DNA of 38,894 nt from an uncultured Phycisphaerales bacterium. Lineage in GTDB: Bacteria; Planctomycetota; Phycisphaerae; Sedimentisphaerales; Anaerobacaceae. Of the stretch, positions 19,416 through 30,100 are shown piece after piece (the stretch's first letter is position 1; each line of letters begins with the position of its first letter). The notes beneath the pieces were generated by a model that saw only the letters and a list, made by a program, of their open reading frames with translations, made no database searches and was not told the origin of the DNA. The stretch lies in NCBI GenBank assembly GCA_937927975.1, contig CALEZT010000134.1:1-38894 (forward strand). The letters are read 5' to 3'. The position numbers were made by a program, and so were the translations under genes.

Positions 19416-22400
19416 CTCACACCTTCCCTTCTGCTCAAAGGCAACAGACATTGTCGGAATTGTATTTACAGGTCTTTCTGCAGAGAAGACAAGTTCACAA
19501 TCGAATGGCATCTTGATGACACGCCGCAGGTCACGAGGCCCAGTGGGTATCGAATCAGACGACGACTCCGGGGACTGGACAGAGGACCACTGCCTCATGT
19601 CGGCGGTGGCCTTGGCCCAGTCGCCCAGGCAATCATGGTATTGTGCCCGGCCGGAGTAGGCATACGCGTCCTGCGGGTCGGCCTCAATCCTACGGGTGTA
19701 GAAAAAAACCATCTCGCCGACGTGTTCATCGAGATCCTGGCCGGGGCCCAGTGCCTCGATAGTTGGAACACCGGGATCGAGGGGAACGCTCCAAATCTCC
19801 AGGTACGGCGTGCCCAGACAGAAGGTCAACTCCGTGCCCGCAGGAGACCAGCAAGTCGATGTGATCTGGCCATCCAGGACACGCAGGAACTCCTTTTTCT
19901 GGAGATCGTACAGCCACAGACCGCTGGGGTCTCTCTCGGGATTACCACCGCCCAGGCAGACTTCGTTGCCTGTGGGGGACCAGCCCGTCACACCCCACGA
20001 CATCGAGGGCATCCGACACTCTGCGATAGTCTCTTGCGAAGCCAAGTCCTTGATCTTGAGCGATCCGCCTTCGAAGCAAGACACGTACCGATTGTCCGGC
20101 GAGACCGAGGGCAGGACATACGACCACTTCATGATCGATTTCGGCTCGTTTGCCTGATCCGCAAGGGAGATCTGCGAGAGCGCGCCGTCCTTCCGCGAAA
20201 GATAGTAAAGGCTTGCAGAGTCGCTGGCCCAAGAGGGCCAACTGCCCCGAGCCAATCGGCGGGGTGCTGTGCCATCGGCGTTCATGATCCAGAGTTCTTC
20301 ATCTGTTTCCGGCGGCCGCTGGCTGCCAGGTGCGGGAGTCAACAACTCTTCCAGCCGCAGGTTCTGGCGGTCTCGAATGAAGGCGATGTACTTGCCGTCG
20401 GGGGACCAGCGCGGGTCCTTGCCAGGGACGATCAACAGGTCTGTTTCCTTTGTCGCGGGATCGAAGATCGCCACGCCGCTGTAGCCTTGGACCCCCAGAC
20501 TGAAGGCGAGCTTCTTGCCGTCCGGCGACCAGCGGGCGCTGAACCCGTCTGTCGTCAGGCGATGGGCGCCCTTGGCTACGAGGCTGCGATACGTTTCCTC
20601 CGCTTCCACCATGGGTAGGAAAGCAGCACCAAAAGGCTCTTGCTCCGGCGGATGCCACGACCGTCCAGATTCCAACGTATCAAAGACGTACTTCGCACAC
20701 CAGTCACGGTGTTTCTGACGGGCTTCGTGACCGGGGGCGATGATCTCACGGAATAGGGCAGTGGCCGTGTCGTATTCGCCAAGAGAGGTCAGGGCCGCGA
20801 ACTTGTGGTATTGGAGGGGCGAAGCATCTTTCAACCCTCCCTGGGCCTCTGCGATGACGCGTTCATATTCGCCCATTCGAAGGAGGGTCTCAGACTGCTG
20901 AATTCGCAGATCGCTATATTGCGGCTCATCACTGAGCGTCAGGGCAATCGCCAGGGAGAAGTCCGCAATCGCCTCCGGATAGCGCCCCAGTTCCCGCGAC
21001 GCCTTCGCACGCAACGCGTACCCCAGCGGATCACGCGGCCGCAGAACCGTCATGACCAGAGCGTCATCGCGTAATCGGTCGTACTTCCTGGAGGCGTAAT
21101 ACGTATAGGCGCGGAGGCGTCGAGATTCGTAATGGCTGGAATCAAGCTGCAAGGCCTTGTCGAGGGAAGCCAGTTGCTCCTTGACGGTGAGCGCTGTCAT
21201 CGCCCGCAGGAAATACGCCTCAGCCGTTTCCGGTAGCATCGCCTCGGCCTTCTTGCGGTGCTCTTCGATCTCTTGGAGTTTCTGCGCGTCCGGCGAGCCA
21301 CTCTCCCAGAGGATGCGAGCCAGGAGCGAATGGGCGGCGCCGGCGACTTCAGGCTTCTCATTGAGAAGGCCGCCCAGCACCACCATCGCTTCTTTCGGTT
21401 GGCGATTGTCCACGAGGATCGTCGCCTCCAGGAGGCGAGCCTCTGGGCCGACGTGCTTACTTTCGCGGATCGGGTTGATCGTTGCCAGGGCCGCCTCGCG
21501 TTCGGCCTTGGCGTACTGCTCGCGGGCCTGGGACAGGATATTCCGGTGCTTGAAGCCTTCCGCCTCCGCCAGTTGCGCCCGGTCGCGGTTCCACATGGAG
21601 AGAATGCCACTTACGGCGACCGCCGCAGCCGCAACAACCACGATGATCGCGACTTGGACTCGATGCCGACGCAGGAACTTCTGCACGCGATACGCCACGC
21701 CGGGACCTCGCGCCAGGACGGGCTCGTGCACCAGATGCCGGCGGATGTCCTCGGCCAGGCCGCCGGCGGTGTCATACCGCCGGGAACGGTCCTTTTCGAG
21801 GGTCTTCATCACGATCCAGTCGAGATCGCCTCGGACCTGCTGATAGGGTGTGCGGGGCACACCTGTGGCACCCCCGCCCTCGGGGGTGATCCCAGTTCCC
21901 CCAGCCGAGGGCGGCTGTTTGGTTCCCCCAGCCGGGGGCGGCTGGGCTACGTGAGCGGTCCGGATACGTGTCGAGGGTTTGACCGGCTCCTGCTCGCGAA
22001 TGACCCGCTGCATCTCGACGTAGCCTGCCTTGCGGAGTTCCTCTTCGCTGAATGGTGTGGTCCCGGTCAGCAGCTCATAGAGCAGCACGCCCAGCGAGTA
22101 GATGTCGGTACGCGTGTCGATATCCAGATCGCTCAACTCCGCCTGTTCGGGACTCATGTAGGCGGGGGTGCCGATGAGGTGGGCATAGCGGGTAAAGAGC
22201 GTCTTCTCGGTCAAACGCTGGTTGGTCGCCTTGGCGATACCGAAATCGATGACTTTGGGGACCGGCTTGCCGTCATGGTGCGTGACCATGACGTTCGAAG
22301 GCTTGATATCGCGGTGGATAATGCCCTTCTGGTGGGCATGCTGAACCGCATGGCAGACATGGACAAACAAAGCCAATCGGTCCTTGGTGTTCAGATTATT

Positions 22401-22919
22401 CCCATCGCAGTACTCGGTAATTGAAACGCCCTGCACCAGTTCCATGACGAAATACGGCCGGCCGGTCTCGGTCGCCCCGGCGTCCAGGACCTTGGCGATA
22501 TTGGGGTGGTCCATCATCGCCAAAGCCTGCCTCTCAGCCTCAAAACGAGCGATCACCTGGCGAGTATCCATGCCCAACTTGATGATCTTGAGGGCCACCT
22601 TCCGCCGGATCGGCCGCTCCTGCTCAGCCATATAGACCACGGCCATGCCCCCTTCCCCGATCTTCTCCAGGAGCTTGTACCGGCCGATGACGGTGCCGGG
22701 TTCTTCCGTCAAGGGGGATTCATCGGGGCGGATCTCCGCTCCAAGGACAGGAGACTCAAGAAAGCCCCGCGCCTGTTCATGGGCCTGGAGAAGTGCCTCG
22801 ACTTTCCTTCTCAGAAGGGGTTCTGTCCCACACGCCTCATCCAGATAGGCACGCCGGTCCTCTCCCTTCCGGTCAAGGGCCTGCTCAAAAATCGGCTTGA
22901 TACGCTGCAACTCGTTCAT
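17745..22919 (-). CDS. Transmembrane Ser/Thr kinase fused to secreted PD40-dockerin-LamG protein, cassette 4 (kinase D)
   Basis: A 1724-residue product. Start set at the ATG 22917-22919 ([15 protein letters not shown]), which aligns with the sister starts; the Shine-Dalgarno (GGTGG) is modest, and a GTG at 22982 is the alternative. Layout as in kinase C: kinase domain with glycine loop ~87-95, Lys111, HRD ~202 and DFG ~225; hairpin-encoded linker; TM helix ~422-442; TPR-like region; PD40 sensor; then at residue 1169 the embedded secreted unit with PD40, dockerin ([13 protein letters not shown]) and LamG. The N-terminal 60 residues differ clearly from kinases C and E, while the kinase domain is nearly identical. 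That N-terminal module may therefore carry partner specificity (inference). Downstream of sigma gene 4 by 69 bp. Confidence 0.94.
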   Translation of the reverse strand: MNELQRIKPIFEQALDRKGEDRRAYLDEACGTEPLLRRKVEALLQAHEQARGFLESPVLGAEIRPDESPLTEEPGTVIGRYKLLEKIGEGGMAVVYMAEQERPIRRKVALKIIKLGMDTRQVIARFEAERQALAMMDHPNIAKVLDAGATETGRPYFVMELVQGVSITEYCDGNNLNTKDRLALFVHVCHAVQHAHQKGIIHRDIKPSNVMVTHHDGKPVPKVIDFGIAKATNQRLTEKTLFTRYAHLIGTPAYMSPEQAELSDLDIDTRTDIYSLGVLLYELLTGTTPFSEEELRKAGYVEMQRVIREQEPVKPSTRIRTAHVAQPPPAGGTKQPPSAGGTGITPEGGGATGVPRTPYQQVRGDLDWIVMKTLEKDRSRRYDTAGGLAEDIRRHLVHEPVLARGPGVAYRVQKFLRRHRVQVAIIVVVAAAAVAVSGILSMWNRDRAQLAEAEGFKHRNILSQAREQYAKAEREAALATINPIRESKHVGPEARLLEATILVDNRQPKEAMVVLGGLLNEKPEVAGAAHSLLARILWESGSPDAQKLQEIEEHRKKAEAMLPETAEAYFLRAMTALTVKEQLASLDKALQLDSSHYESRRLRAYTYYASRKYDRLRDDALVMTVLRPRDPLGYALRAKASRELGRYPEAIADFSLAIALTLSDEPQYSDLRIQQSETLLRMGEYERVIAEAQGGLKDASPLQYHKFAALTSLGEYDTATALFREIIAPGHEARQKHRDWCAKYVFDTLESGRSWHPPEQEPFGAAFLPMVEAEETYRSLVAKGAHRLTTDGFSARWSPDGKKLAFSLGVQGYSGVAIFDPATKETDLLIVPGKDPRWSPDGKYIAFIRDRQNLRLEELLTPAPGSQRPPETDEELWIMNADGTAPRRLARGSWPSWASDSASLYYLSRKDGALSQISLADQANEPKSIMKWSYVLPSVSPDNRYVSCFEGGSLKIKDLASQETIAECRMPSMSWGVTGWSPTGNEVCLGGGNPERDPSGLWLYDLQKKEFLRVLDGQITSTCWSPAGTELTFCLGTPYLEIWSVPLDPGVPTIEALGPGQDLDEHVGEMVFFYTRRIEADPQDAYAYSGRAQYHDCLGDWAKATADMRQWSSVQSPESSSDSIPTGPRDLRRVIKMPFDCELVFSAERPVNTIPTMSVAFEQKGRCEMKLFEIPMFVGSLFGLCLLSGLDTSPAHADFRVGERVNLRSVIPVLDPAHDCIVCFSSDGLEMYFCSDPSRPGGLGGFDFWVSRRATIGGDWGPPENLGPAVNSAYDEVVCSMPADGLTLYFDSNREGYDDIYMTTRVTKDAPWGPTVNLGPKVNSSFPDGAPKVSPDGLELYFQSGRPGGYGSECDIYVARRTTTQDAWGEAVNLGPTVNSPYGEYNPCLSVDGLLLFFTDSYSSPFRPGGRGRIDTWMTRRATLSSPWQAPVNLGPRLNTSADDLVAAMSPDGRTLYVLTFPENTCDMWQAPIIPIADFTGDGQVDGKDLLAMVVQLGGNDPLCDIGPYAWGDGVVDAKDLTVLAEYIGKDVEDSTLVAHWAFDETEGTVAEDSAGDYNGSVTAGATWQPQGGMVGGALKCDGVTGCVVTGMIPNLGTGPFSVIAWVKGGAPGQILLSLNGTKEWLMANPIDGSLMTKLTSKSQPLSIGTSEAVITDGKWHRIALVFDGADRILYVDGQEVARDPQPDLSVADGKFIIGAGSKTGTGWSGLIDDVRIYSRIVRP
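21847..21945. repeat. 99-bp hairpin array in the kinase D linker
   Basis: Same four-hairpin array as at 15753-15851, same length and in the same codon frame, with about one base changed. Confidence 0.75.
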
Positions 22920-22949
22920 GACACCACCAGACGGAGTTCCCGTTCTCCA

Positions 22950-22990
22950 TACAATGCGTAGTCCGAGAGCGAAGTGCGACACGAGAAATC
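22950..22990 (-). promoter_or_regulatory. Conserved box between sigma gene 4 and kinase D
   Basis: Minus strand: GATTTCTC, 18 nt, GGACTACGCATTGTA. Spacing equals that of the boxes at 9605-9645 and 36010-36051. Its first bases overlap the sigma stop codon. Confidence 0.35.
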
Positions 22991-23552
22991 AGGATTCTCT
23001 GGAATTCATCATTTCCTGGTAGAGCCAAGCCCGGCCCAGTGCCCAGTGCCTATCCACGGTCCGTCGGGTTACATGCATCAGTTCCGCGATCTGGCCCAGC
23101 GTCAAACCGGCGAAGTAGCGGAGCTTGACGACCTCGGCGACCTTGGCGTCCTGCTCGGTGAGCCTAGCGAGGGCTTCGTCCAGCGTCAGGATATCCTCCT
23201 GGGGCTCATTGACCGATAGGATCGCCTCTTCCAGAGCAACCCTTTGCAGATTGCCGCCGTGCTTCATGCTATGCCGGTGACGGGCGCGCTCAACTAGAAT
23301 CCGCCTCATGGCTTCCGCGGCCGCAGCGAAGAAGTGGGCTTGATTCTCCCAGCTTTGAGGTTGATCACCCACCAGACGGATGTATGCCTCATGGACCAAA
23401 GCCGTAGCCTGGAGCGTCTGTCCCGGCTTCTCGTGGGCCAGTTTCTGCGCCGCCAGAAGCCGAAGTTCCTCGTACACCAGCGGCAGGAGTTCGTCCGTAG
23501 CTTTCGCGTCCCCCCGTTCGATGGCATTCAAGATGCGTGTCACATCACTCAT
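22989..23552 (-). CDS. ECF sigma factor (TIGR02999 type), cassette 4
   Basis: A 187-residue ECF sigma factor. ATG at 23550-23552 with the shared GGGGAGTCGGC leader. Region 2 is conserved; the basic linker reads ERARHRHSMKHGG. Region 4 has LTLGQIAELMHVTRRTVDRHWALGRAWL, a typical helix-turn-helix with its own recognition helix (TRRTVDRHW). Upstream sequence has diverged from cassettes 1, 3 and 5 but keeps the promoter hexamers. It lies at the head of cassette 4, followed by kinase D, and its promoter region is back-to-back with the plus-strand STAS operon. Confidence 0.95.
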   Translation of the reverse strand: MSDVTRILNAIERGDAKATDELLPLVYEELRLLAAQKLAHEKPGQTLQATALVHEAYIRLVGDQPQSWENQAHFFAAAAEAMRRILVERARHRHSMKHGGNLQRVALEEAILSVNEPQEDILTLDEALARLTEQDAKVAEVVKLRYFAGLTLGQIAELMHVTRRTVDRHWALGRAWLYQEMMNSRES

Positions 23553-23589
23553 GCCGACTCCCCACCGGTTTTGGGCCTTTGATAACCGT

Positions 23590-23619
23590 TATTCTGCCAC
23601 GAACCTGAGCAGATTTCAA
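23590..23619 (-). promoter_or_regulatory. Conserved promoter of sigma gene 4
   Basis: Minus strand: TTGAAA, 18-bp spacer, AGAATA. It is one of the two diverged copies that keep both hexamers and spacing. Confidence 0.65.
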
Positions 23620-23875
23620 GTCTTGCGCAATCCGTAAACGGGTGGATCACCTCGATACGGAATCCCAGGCCCTGATCGGCGTGAAGACCACCGAACCACG
23701 GACGCTCCAGATTGCCGGAGTCATCGCATGAAGACGCTCGACGGATCTACGTAGAATTACGTATTTCTTGCGTCGTTTGGCCGCCAGAGGTTCCCCAGTT
23801 CAAGCTCCACCGGAAAAGGGCCGATCTCCTACAGCGAGACGACTGGGTCTTTCAGATCTCTAACGGAGACATAAG
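23620..23875. other. Divergent intergenic region before the STAS operon
   Basis: Between the sigma gene 4 promoter and the STAS gene. It contains a dyad TACGTA-GAAT-TACGTA at 23748-23763 that could be an operator. A short codon-like run at 23642-23731 (VDHLDTESQALIGV... to a TGA) might be a gene remnant, but I cannot identify it. I did not find a clear -35/-10 pair for the STAS gene. Confidence 0.3.
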
Positions 23876-24244
23876 ATGACCGTGCAAGAGTGGTCCGAGA
23901 ACATCGTCCTTGTGGAACTGCCCGGCGAACCTCAGATACGGGAAGAACTCAATCATGGGATTCGTCATGTTCGCGAGCGGGGCAATTGCGATGTCGTGAT
24001 CGATTTGAGCAACGTGACGATCATGACCTCTGCATCGCTGGCTGTGCTCCTGCGTCTGAAGAAACTGCTGGAAGACTGCGGCCAGCGTCTTTTGCTGTGC
24101 TGTGTCGGCCCCACGACAAGAGGGATCTTCTCGGTCACGGGGTTGGACGGTTTCTTTGAGATCTTCGACGACAGGTTTGACGCCTTGGCCGCGGTGCAGA
24201 GCCTGCCCCAGGGGGAGGCCCCCTCAGCGAAGAGAAACTATTGA
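23876..24244 (+). CDS. STAS-domain protein (anti-sigma factor antagonist-like)
   Basis: 122 residues. ATG at 23876 with GGAG 7 nt upstream. A single STAS domain (~5-108) with the strand-turn-helix VVIDLSNVTIMTSASLAVLL. In SpoIIAA-like proteins this position reads DSSG and the first Ser is phosphorylated; here TSAS keeps a Ser (Ser52) but has lost the Asp and Gly. It may thus still be a phospho-switch partner of a serine kinase, or a structural variant. The companion STAS gene at 25642-25977 points the other way. With the CBS-PAS gene 111 bp downstream it probably forms a small signalling operon. No RsbW-like anti-sigma kinase is visible, so its partner is unknown. Confidence 0.85.
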   Translation: MTVQEWSENIVLVELPGEPQIREELNHGIRHVRERGNCDVVIDLSNVTIMTSASLAVLLRLKKLLEDCGQRLLLCCVGPTTRGIFSVTGLDGFFEIFDDRFDALAAVQSLPQGEAPSAKRNY

Positions 24245-24355
24245 ACCTCGTGGCCCAACTCATCAACTGGTTGCGAGCCTGTGGGCCGAAGTCAGCAAGA
24301 TCCTGGTGCCCATGACTTCCTACTCAAGACCGACTGAACCCGATGGCAACAGGAG

Positions 24356-25582
24356 ATGCGTACCGTGGACACCGTCCTATCTACAGATAATGACCTGGCC
24401 CAACTGGCCGCCGACATCTCAATTGATGACATTCCCTTCTTCTTCCAGACGGGCCTGCAGGTTCGGGACGTCATGACCAAAGGGCATGTGGTCGCCTCAT
24501 GCCAGGAGTCCATGACCTCGGTCGTCAAGATGCTGGAGAGCAGTCACGCCCCCTTTGTGGCGATCGAAGACTGCGGACAGATCATCGGCATCATCACAGA
24601 GCGGGAGGTGGTCGCCACAATCGCCGCCAGAGGTCTGGATCTTCGGATGACCGAAGCCGGGGATGCCATGGTCACCTTAGGTCGCGGTCTTGCCCCGGAA
24701 TGCCCTCTTGTAGAGGCCAGTCGAATCCTGCGGGCCCAGGGCAGAAGGTGGGTGCCCATACGGTCCGGGCAGGATTTCATCAGTGTCCTGACGCAGGAGG
24801 ATTTGACCCGGGCTGCCACCCTCCTGCCGGAGCTGGGACCTGTCCGTGAATTCATGGCCAAATCCCTGGTCAAGATCGATGCCATGGCCGGCCTCACGGA
24901 GGCCGCCACCGTGATGAGTGAGCATCGGCTCTCTTGCGTCGTGGCCATGCATCAGGACAAAGCCGTGGGGATCCTCACAGAGAGGGATCTTCTTCACCAG
25001 GCCGCAAGGGTCGATGCCGCTGCTGGGAACACAACCGTGGCCGATGTGATGACATTCCCGATCATCAGTGTTTCTGGGGACTGCTCCCTGAGTGAAGCCC
25101 GCGCAATCATGGCCAGGCACCACATCCGGCGGTTGGTCATTCTGGAGGAAGGTCGGCCCCACGGCATCATCACACAGACGGATATCGTATCGTCCTTGCA
25201 CCGGAAGCTGGAAGAGGATGCAAGGAGGCGGTGGCATCGTCTGGACCGTTCGCAGAATCCCGTCTTCGCCGTGGACCTCGACGGGAACATCACGTACGCG
25301 AACCGTGCATACCTATCGCTGCTTGGCATAGAACGGCTCGAACAGATCGCCGGTCATGCCCTCCTGCCGCCGGAGATGTGGGCCAATCCGGCGGATCGAA
25401 CGCCCGTATTGGCGACACTGGAAAGCCAGGACATTCAGGCTCAGGAGGCAAGGCTCAAGACACGTTCCGGCGAGATCGTCCGTGTGGTCCTATTCTCCTC
25501 GCTGAACAAGAACTTCCGCGGCGAAGTCATCGGCAAGCAGGGAATCCTCTGGAACCTGTCCACCGGGGCGGAACGTGAGTAG
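24356..25582 (+). CDS. Four-CBS-domain protein with C-terminal PAS domain
   Basis: Up to 408 residues. The ATG at 24356 directly abuts AGGAG (24351-24355), too close for normal initiation. The in-frame GTG at 24365, 9 nt from that AGGAG, may be the true start. Domains: CBS1 ~36-90 (VRDVMTKGHVVAS...IIGIITEREV), CBS2 ~103-152 (weaker), CBS3 ~165-215 (VGILTERDLL), CBS4 ~228-282 (VADVMTFPIISVS...GIITQTDIV) and PAS ~295-403 (NPVFAVDLDGNITYANRAYL). Paired CBS domains usually bind adenine nucleotides such as AMP, ATP or SAM; PAS domains sense small ligands or redox. There is no output kinase, GGDEF or HTH domain, so it should act through partners, perhaps the adjacent STAS proteins. Soluble and cytoplasmic. 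Confidence 0.9.
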   Translation: MRTVDTVLSTDNDLAQLAADISIDDIPFFFQTGLQVRDVMTKGHVVASCQESMTSVVKMLESSHAPFVAIEDCGQIIGIITEREVVATIAARGLDLRMTEAGDAMVTLGRGLAPECPLVEASRILRAQGRRWVPIRSGQDFISVLTQEDLTRAATLLPELGPVREFMAKSLVKIDAMAGLTEAATVMSEHRLSCVVAMHQDKAVGILTERDLLHQAARVDAAAGNTTVADVMTFPIISVSGDCSLSEARAIMARHHIRRLVILEEGRPHGIITQTDIVSSLHRKLEEDARRRWHRLDRSQNPVFAVDLDGNITYANRAYLSLLGIERLEQIAGHALLPPEMWANPADRTPVLATLESQDIQAQEARLKTRSGEIVRVVLFSSLNKNFRGEVIGKQGILWNLSTGAERE

Positions 25583-25641
25583 CGATGGCCTGGCCCATGG
25601 TCCTCGGTATGATCGGCCAAGCTGGGCGGTAGGGCAGGAGA

Positions 25642-25977
25642 CTACGAGTCACCGGCGACGATGTCGAAGACGTTTACCAATTGCGTTATCTCAAAGACTC
25701 GGCGCACCTTGCCGTCGATATTGCACAACTGCAAGTGACCACCCGCTTCGATGACCCGCTTGTGGACCTTGACCAACAGGCCCAGAAGCGAGGACGACAC
25801 GAACTTCACCTTGGCGAAATCCAGAACCAGCCGTTTGTCAGGGTTTGTGCCGATAACGGGCATGAGGGCCCGGTCCAGCTTGCGGATCTGCTGGTCCTCC
25901 AGAATCGTCCCTTCCTCAAAGGTCACAACCACAGCATCCGCGACGTTCTCGACCGTGATCTTCTCTTTCGGCTGCAT
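25642..25977 (-). CDS. STAS-domain protein (anti-sigma factor antagonist-like)
   Basis: 111 residues. Start chosen at the ATG 25975-25977 (GAGG 5 nt upstream); a GTG two codons earlier is the alternative. One STAS domain with LVLDFAKVKFVSSSLLGLLV. The serine cluster (Ser61-63) sits at the phospho-acceptor position of SpoIIAA/RsbV proteins, followed by the usual hydrophobic helix, so it looks regulatable. It is convergent with the CBS-PAS gene, with only 59 bp between the two stops. The close grouping of two STAS proteins and a CBS-PAS sensor suggests one signalling unit, although the strands differ. It shares only family-level similarity with the STAS protein at 23876. Confidence 0.87.
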   Translation of the reverse strand: MQPKEKITVENVADAVVVTFEEGTILEDQQIRKLDRALMPVIGTNPDKRLVLDFAKVKFVSSSLLGLLVKVHKRVIEAGGHLQLCNIDGKVRRVFEITQLVNVFDIVAGDS

Positions 25978-26388
25978 AACCACCTCAGGGCGACCCGCAC
26001 GGTGGATCCCATCCGGGACGCCCCTGGAGTACTCCCGAGCTCACATTTCTCATTCGACGATGCCCGACTGTGTCGCGTGGCCCTGCGACGATCAGGATAG
26101 CATATTCGCCGTACGATTTCAATCACGAATGCCAGCATGCTGCGCCTCCCACCCTCAAACAGTCTGTGACTACTCCGCCCCCCTGTCAGCAGCCAGGAGT
26201 TCCGCACGAAAAGCGATGCACGGAGCGGCTGCGGAACCTGTCCTTTCCGTCTCAACCCCTGGTTCATCCTTGACTCGCCTGACTCCATCCGTTTTTCGCA
26301 TGATGAATCTCCTCCTCATGCTCTATTGAAATAGACTCACTGATATGCCGCAGAGGGTTGGGCTGTGCGTCATGATAGCGGGCAGATC
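25978..26388. other. Intergenic region with one copy of a hairpin repeat
   Basis: No gene-like frame seen. It contains the 62-nt repeat at 26187-26248. Promoters for the minus-strand STAS gene and the plus-strand membrane protein must lie here, but I see no consensus boxes. Confidence 0.4.
26187..26248. repeat. 62-nt hairpin repeat, copy 1
   Basis: Core hairpin 26199-26237: GTTCCGCA pairs perfectly with TGCGGAAC. About 50 of 62 bases match the copy at 36909-36970, including flanks CAGCAGCCAG and CCTGTCCTT. The copies sit in different intergenic contexts, so this is a dispersed REP-like element and not a gene-specific terminator. Confidence 0.6.
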
Positions 26389-26661
26389 ATGAGCATTGCA
26401 CACGGCTTGTTGGGACTGGCGATAGCTTGTGCTCTCTGGAACGTAGTGGCGGGCATCCTCATTTGCATCCACCTGAAGAGACGTGGGGTGAAGATCCACT
26501 ATGTGTTCATCAAGACCCTGATGCCCTGGTATGCCCATCGGCACAAGAGGATAACACCCCAGGAGACGGGCAAAGACGGGCCGTTTTTCTACCACTGGGT
26601 AGTTTCCGTCAGTGCGGCTCTTGTTGCCGGCATCGCAGGGATCGTTGCCCTGTGTATGTGA
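26389..26661 (+). CDS. Small two-helix membrane protein
   Basis: 90 residues from the ATG at 26389 (98 from an in-frame GTG at 26365); neither has a strong Shine-Dalgarno. TM1 at ~3-26 (hydrophobic, SIAHGLLGLAIACALW), a basic central loop with HLKRRGVKIHYVF and YAHRHKR, TM2 at ~68-90 ending at the C-terminus. The positive loop predicts both ends outside and the loop in the cytoplasm. Codon use looks protein-like, and no overlapping frame is better. I do not recognise the family. There is no close same-strand neighbour, so its role is unknown. Confidence 0.6.
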   Translation: MSIAHGLLGLAIACALWNVVAGILICIHLKRRGVKIHYVFIKTLMPWYAHRHKRITPQETGKDGPFFYHWVVSVSAALVAGIAGIVALCM

Positions 26662-27192
26662 GGCAGGTCAGGACTTCGTCCATAATTCCGGTCCGTTGTG
26701 CCGTCATACACCGCCTCGTCCACGGCTCCGTCGCTTGTCAGCCGGTGGCCTGAGAAAAGACTTGATGCCTGCGAAACCGACTGTTACTCTGGACAGTAGA
26801 GTCCATGTGCCGCCGGGGTTCTTGTGTTCGGGCTCCTTTGACACCATTGAACGAGCATCTTGACGCGAGTTCCGAGCCTGGGAATCGGCGGCACATTCTT
26901 GCCCCCCGGGGGCACTCCCCCCTGTTGCTGCCATGACGCAGCAGTACTCGATGTGTTCCGAATCTCCGGCCTCCACCCCAGTTCAATGACGCATCGGCCC
27001 CAGACAGCTCTCGAGACCGAAACTCAGCTCAGAACCGAACGGGGATCCACCGATGTTCCGTGCCGGCATCCTCGGAAGATGTCAGCGGCGCCATTGTCAG
27101 TCGTGGCGCACGGACTGCACTTCCAGACTTGATTGGCCTGAATCCCTGACCGCCGCCATGACTCCATCGCTCATCGGGGACCGCCACTGTGC
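26662..27192. other. Intergenic region without a convincing gene
   Basis: 531 bp between the small membrane protein and the stop of the FG-GAP gene. Open frames on both strands have unnatural composition and look like chance. The only clear structure is the inverted repeat at 26805-26896. Confidence 0.45.
26805..26896. repeat. 92-bp element with perfect 11-bp inverted ends
   Basis: ATGTGCCGCCG at 26805-26815 and its exact reverse complement at 26886-26896, with 70 bp between containing further GGCTC/GAGCC pairing. It could be a small non-autonomous element or a long-range hairpin. No target duplication is evident. Confidence 0.4.
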
Positions 27193-30100
27193 CTATCTCT
27201 TCACCAGGATTTCGGCCCCTCCCCTTCCCTCAAGTTCTACCACACCGCAGATTTGACTGGTTGACGCGAGACACCACGCTCCGACCGGAGAGCCATAGGC
27301 CGCCATGTCGATGCTCGTCAGCGTGGCGCCGGTCCAGGTGAGGATGCCGATACCCCACTGGCTCGCGATCAGCAGATCGTCTCGACCGTCGTCGTTGAAA
27401 TCCGCGATCTGCCGAACTGTGTCGTTGTCCGGATTGTACAGCCAGCCTCCGAACCACGCGCCCTTCGGCTGCGCCAGAACCGCGGTAAGCGTAGATCCCT
27501 GAAGCTTCAGCACAGCGAGCCCCCAGGGACTGGACAGAACCAGATCATCCCGCCCGTCGCCGTCGAGGTCCCCCATCCCTTCAATCACGTTGTCCTCGCG
27601 GCCGTAGCGCCAGCTTCCGAACCACGTGCCGTTGGGCTGCGTCATGAGTGGGCTCAGGGTTGAACCCTGCAAAGTGAAGATCCCGAGGCCCCAGGGGCTG
27701 GTCATGAGGATGTCGGTTCTGCCGTCCCCGTTGAAGTCCGCGAGGCCCTGAACCACGTTGTCATCGGGATTGTAGCGCCACCCCCCGAACCAAGCATCCT
27801 TCGGCTGCTTCATGATGGGAGCCAGCGTAGAACTCTGCAACGTGAGTATGCCTATCGCGTAAGGGCTGGACAGCAAGATGTCGTCCTTCTTATCCCCGTT
27901 GAAATCTCCGACGCCGCGGATGACATCCGTCTTGACGTTGTATTGCCAGGCACCAAAGGGCGTTCCGCTGGCTTTGGCGAGCACGGACGCGATCCCAGGA
28001 CCCTGCAGCGTGAGGATTCCGATCCCCCACGGGCTGGTCACCAGCATGTCGTCCTTGCCATTCCCATCGAAATCGCCAATTCCTTCCGTCATGTTATCGT
28101 CGGGATTGCACCGCCATGCGCCGAGCCAGTCATACTTGGGATGAATGGCAATCGATTGCCAGGTGATCCCATCGTGCGACACGACGCCCATGCCCCAGGA
28201 ACTGGTCAAGACGATGTCCGGCTTGCCATCGCCATTGAAGTCCCCTGTCCCCTCGACTTCGTTGAGGACCGACGAGTAGTCCCACCCGCCAATCCACGCA
28301 TGGTCCGGATGGACAGCCCGGTCGGTCAGGACGTTGCCTGAAAGACCAATGATCCCCAGTCCATTCCGGTAGCGCAGCCGGACCGTCCAGTCGCCGAGGA
28401 CGCTCCACGTATAGCAACGCTTGTTGTCGGCGACCAAACCCGGAAGCGAGGTATCCTTGGACTCTTCCTCAAAGTACCCCTTCCAGCCATCGCCGAAGCA
28501 CGAGCGTTCCGTCTGTCCCAAAGCCTCCGAAAAGCCTCTCGGCGCATCGTAGAAGACCTTGGCCCGGGCCGTGAGCGCCACCCCGTTGAGGTAGAACAGC
28601 ACGCCTTCGACATTCTGGAATGTACCATAGAGTGGATGATTGTAGGGCAAAGTGGCGGCCCCATTCGGGCTGTTGGCCTGACAACCGCAATGAATGTAGA
28701 GCCGGTTGCCCGTGCCCGCCAGGAGACCGTTTTCCCAGATTGTCCTATGGAGGTACAGATCGGCCGTCCCGCCCTGATCGGCCAGACTGGGCTCATAGAG
28801 ACTCGTCGTCCCCCGCCTCTTCCATCGCCAAGGCCGGCCGCCGACCGCCGCTTCCAGATCGCCAACGGTGTAATAGCTGCCGAAGGCAGAGTTGAGACTG
28901 TTCGAGTGGGCAATGATCCCTCGATAGCCCGCGTCTTCCGTCAGCCAGTTTGCATAGGTCAATAGCGAGGCATTCTCCCTCACGGCCGAATCAACAAACT
29001 CGGAAGAGGCCTTCAGCAGCGTATCGTTGAGCGCCGTCGCGGAGAGGTCTTTGCCAATCGCCGCCGTCCGGAACGGTAGATAAGAGTCGCCCCCGACTCG
29101 GTAGGCATGGTCCCTGTCGAAGTAGTCCAGCAGGACCTTCCGTTCCAACTTGGCATCTCTGACCCAGAAGGAGCCGAGGTTCAAATTGATGGCTTGGGAG
29201 GAGGTAACCGCCTGCGGCTTGCCGTCGCCAGCCAAAAATCCCTGGCCATGGTCGTCCCGGAACGTGGGGTCCGGATTCACGGCGATATGTAGTGGATTGA
29301 TGCGGGAAACGAAGATGTCCGGCCGGGCCACCGGGTTGGCCAGGGCCTTGTCGGACGCGGTCATCTCCGGATGGAGTTGGGCTGTGAAGATCTGGATTCG
29401 CATCCCGCCGGCGCCGGCGGAAATGATACTGTAGTTGTCGTCCCGGATCCAGAAGAAGTCCTGAAACGACAGGGTGGTTCGATCATACTGAGGGCAGTTC
29501 AGGATCTGCCCATCCTGATACCAGCCCGCCCCGGCGGTAACGGCAGGTCTGGCGACTATCGACTCCAGATGCATCGGTCCCTGTTCGTAGATCGCATCCC
29601 ACCGTCCATCCAGGTCTGCCAGAACGAGATCGGACCGCTCCGAGACGATCTCTGGGACGATACGCAGATACTCGATCCCCGCCGGCAGATCGACCCCGCC
29701 AATCCGCATTCCTCCCTCTTCTGTGATCTTGGGCCACAGCCATCTTCTCACCAGCATGGGCTCGGGAAAAGACCCCACAAGAATGACCCCGGACAGCTTC
29801 CTGTAGGTGACCCGAACGCTCTTGAAAAACTCCCGCAGGGCAACCACTGTACGACCGTCCTGGTGCCCGCTGCCGGCATACACGCGAGCCCGAACGAATT
29901 CCGTGGAGTAGCCCTCAGCCCGAAGATCCCCCTGGAATCGGGCCAGCCTGTCCTCCACATCCGACACATGGATTGCCGAACCAGGGATCGCTTCGAGCAA
30001 CCGAGACTCGACCATCACGATCACGAGCGTGGCGTCCATCGGGATAGCATCTTGAGTCGAGCCCAGAGGCAATCGCTCCAGGGTCTCGATTTCCTGTATC

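Noticed and set aside
23642..23731. Short codon-like run ending in TGA upstream of the STAS gene
   Set aside because: It reads plausibly (VDHLDTESQALIGV...), but it has no start signal and no recognisable family, so it is not called as a pseudogene.
26704..26986. Minus-strand frames in the gap before the FG-GAP gene, considered as a decayed transposase
   Set aside because: No catalytic motifs, no terminal repeats matching the frame, and overlapping frames look equally random.
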